A stretch of 6,882 nucleotides of DNA from Gemmatimonadota bacterium (GTDB lineage: Bacteria; Gemmatimonadota; Gemmatimonadetes; Gemmatimonadales; GWC2-71-9). The position numbers were made by a program, and so were the translations under genes. Under the pieces are notes generated by a model. The model was not told the origin of the DNA and made no database searches. It was given only the letters and a program-made list of their open reading frames with translations. Location of the stretch: assembly GCA_029862935.1 (NCBI GenBank), contig JAOTWK010000188.1:1-6882 (forward strand). The letters are read 5' to 3'. Within the stretch, counting starts at the first letter, position 1; each line of letters opens with the position of its first letter. Positions 6,247 through 6,882 of this stretch are shown here, piece by piece.

Positions 6247-6882
6247 ATGAAACGCTTGATCGTTCCGTTTCTCGCCGCCACGGTCTCGGGGAATGCGTTG
6301 GCCCAGGAACCATTGGTGCGCGATCACCCACGGGTGCGCGAGGCCCTCCACCTGCTCGAGACCTGGGTCGACGCACAGCGCGCCTATGAGGAAATTCCCG
6401 GCATCTCGATGGCCGTGGTCCACGATCAAGAGCTTGTGTGGAGTGGAGGCTTTGGGCTTGCCGTTCCCGCCCGCAATGCCCCGGCCACTCCGCAGACGAT
6501 GTATTCCATCTGCTCTATCTCGAAGCTTTTCACCGCCATCGGTGTGATGCAGCTTCGTGACCGTGGAAAGCTGCGGCTCGACGATCCGGTCACAAGCCAT
6601 CTCCCATGGTTTCAAATCGGGGATGCGTATCCTGACGCGACTCCGGCCACCATCGAGGGGATCCTGACGCACTCATCGGGCCTCCCGCGCGAATCGGACT
6701 ACCCCTACTGGAGTCCACCGGACTTTCCGTTTCCGACGCGTGAACAGATTCGACAACGGGTGGGGGCCCAACAAGAGCTGTATCCGGGCGCCACGTTCTA
6801 CCAGTACTCGAATCTCGGACTCGCGGCGGCGGGAGAAATCGTGGCTGCAGCGTCGGGAGAAGACTACGATGAGTACATCCGG
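6247..6882 (+). CDS. Secreted serine beta-lactamase-family protein (3' end outside window)
   Basis: The frame is open from the ATG at 6247 to the last base (212 codons). It translates to a signal peptide (MKRLIVPFLAATVSGNALA, cut before Q20) and the N-terminal part of a PF00144-type domain. The nucleophile motif S-x-x-K is SISK (S90, K93) in YSICSISKLFTA. The second motif Y-x-N is YSN (187-189) in YQYSNLGLAAAGEI. The family signature ILTHSSGLP is at 139-147. This superfamily includes class C beta-lactamases, DD-peptidases and esterases; true antibiotic resistance cannot be assumed. The third (KTG/HxG-like) motif would lie beyond the window. GGAG at 6235-6238 gives an 8-base spacing to the ATG. 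The protein is expected in the periplasm or outside the cell. It is divergent from the EEP gene, with a 160-base gap between the starts. Confidence 0.93.
   Translation, partial: MKRLIVPFLAATVSGNALAQEPLVRDHPRVREALHLLETWVDAQRAYEEIPGISMAVVHDQELVWSGGFGLAVPARNAPATPQTMYSICSISKLFTAIGVMQLRDRGKLRLDDPVTSHLPWFQIGDAYPDATPATIEGILTHSSGLPRESDYPYWSPPDFPFPTREQIRQRVGAQQELYPGATFYQYSNLGLAAAGEIVAAASGEDYDEYIR

Noticed and set aside
6223..6672. A 149-codon frame on the - strand at the right end
   Set aside because: It is antisense to the beta-lactamase-family gene, which has a signal peptide, SxxK and YxN motifs.

Overview
The window is GC-rich, gene-dense bacterial chromosome with clear Shine-Dalgarno sites. It carries five protein genes and part of a sixth-scale arrangement: six genes in total, two of them cut by the window edges. 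The style suggests a free-living Gram-negative bacterium: a lipoprotein with a lipobox, and signal peptides that end in Leu-Ala-Gln. Gemmatimonadota or a similar high-GC phylum is my guess; nothing here (no rRNA or housekeeping marker) proves it.

Left part (1-3824, all + strand). A membrane sensor histidine kinase, cut at its 5' end, overlaps by four bases (ATGA) with an NtrC-type, sigma-54-activating response regulator. A 243-base gap follows. It holds two near-identical perfect palindromes (GTGTCC-N4-GGACAC, each followed by AG) and, about 110 bases on, a moderate -24/-12 (sigma-54) promoter match. Next is a TPR-repeat lipoprotein gene. The order kinase, activator, tandem palindromes, candidate sigma-54 promoter, lipoprotein reads as a self-contained signalling circuit in which the regulator may bind the palindromes and switch on the lipoprotein gene. 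This is the most interesting hypothesis in the window and is not proven by sequence alone.

Middle (3825-3954). Two strong GC-rich hairpin terminators separate convergent genes.

Right part (3955-6086, - strand). An exported LolA/LolB-fold-like protein carries a methionine-rich helical insertion. Upstream of it in the same direction is a membrane-anchored endonuclease/exonuclease/phosphatase-superfamily protein with a small, apparently degenerate zinc-ribbon-like N-terminus. The two genes share an identical 10-base element (GTATCATTCG) in their upstream regions, possibly a -10 type promoter element.

Right end (6087-6882). A divergent intergenic region leads into a secreted serine beta-lactamase-family (PF00144-type) protein on the + strand, which runs off the window end. 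No tRNA, rRNA, CRISPR array, insertion sequence or phage gene was seen, and no gene-free stretch exceeds 300 bases.
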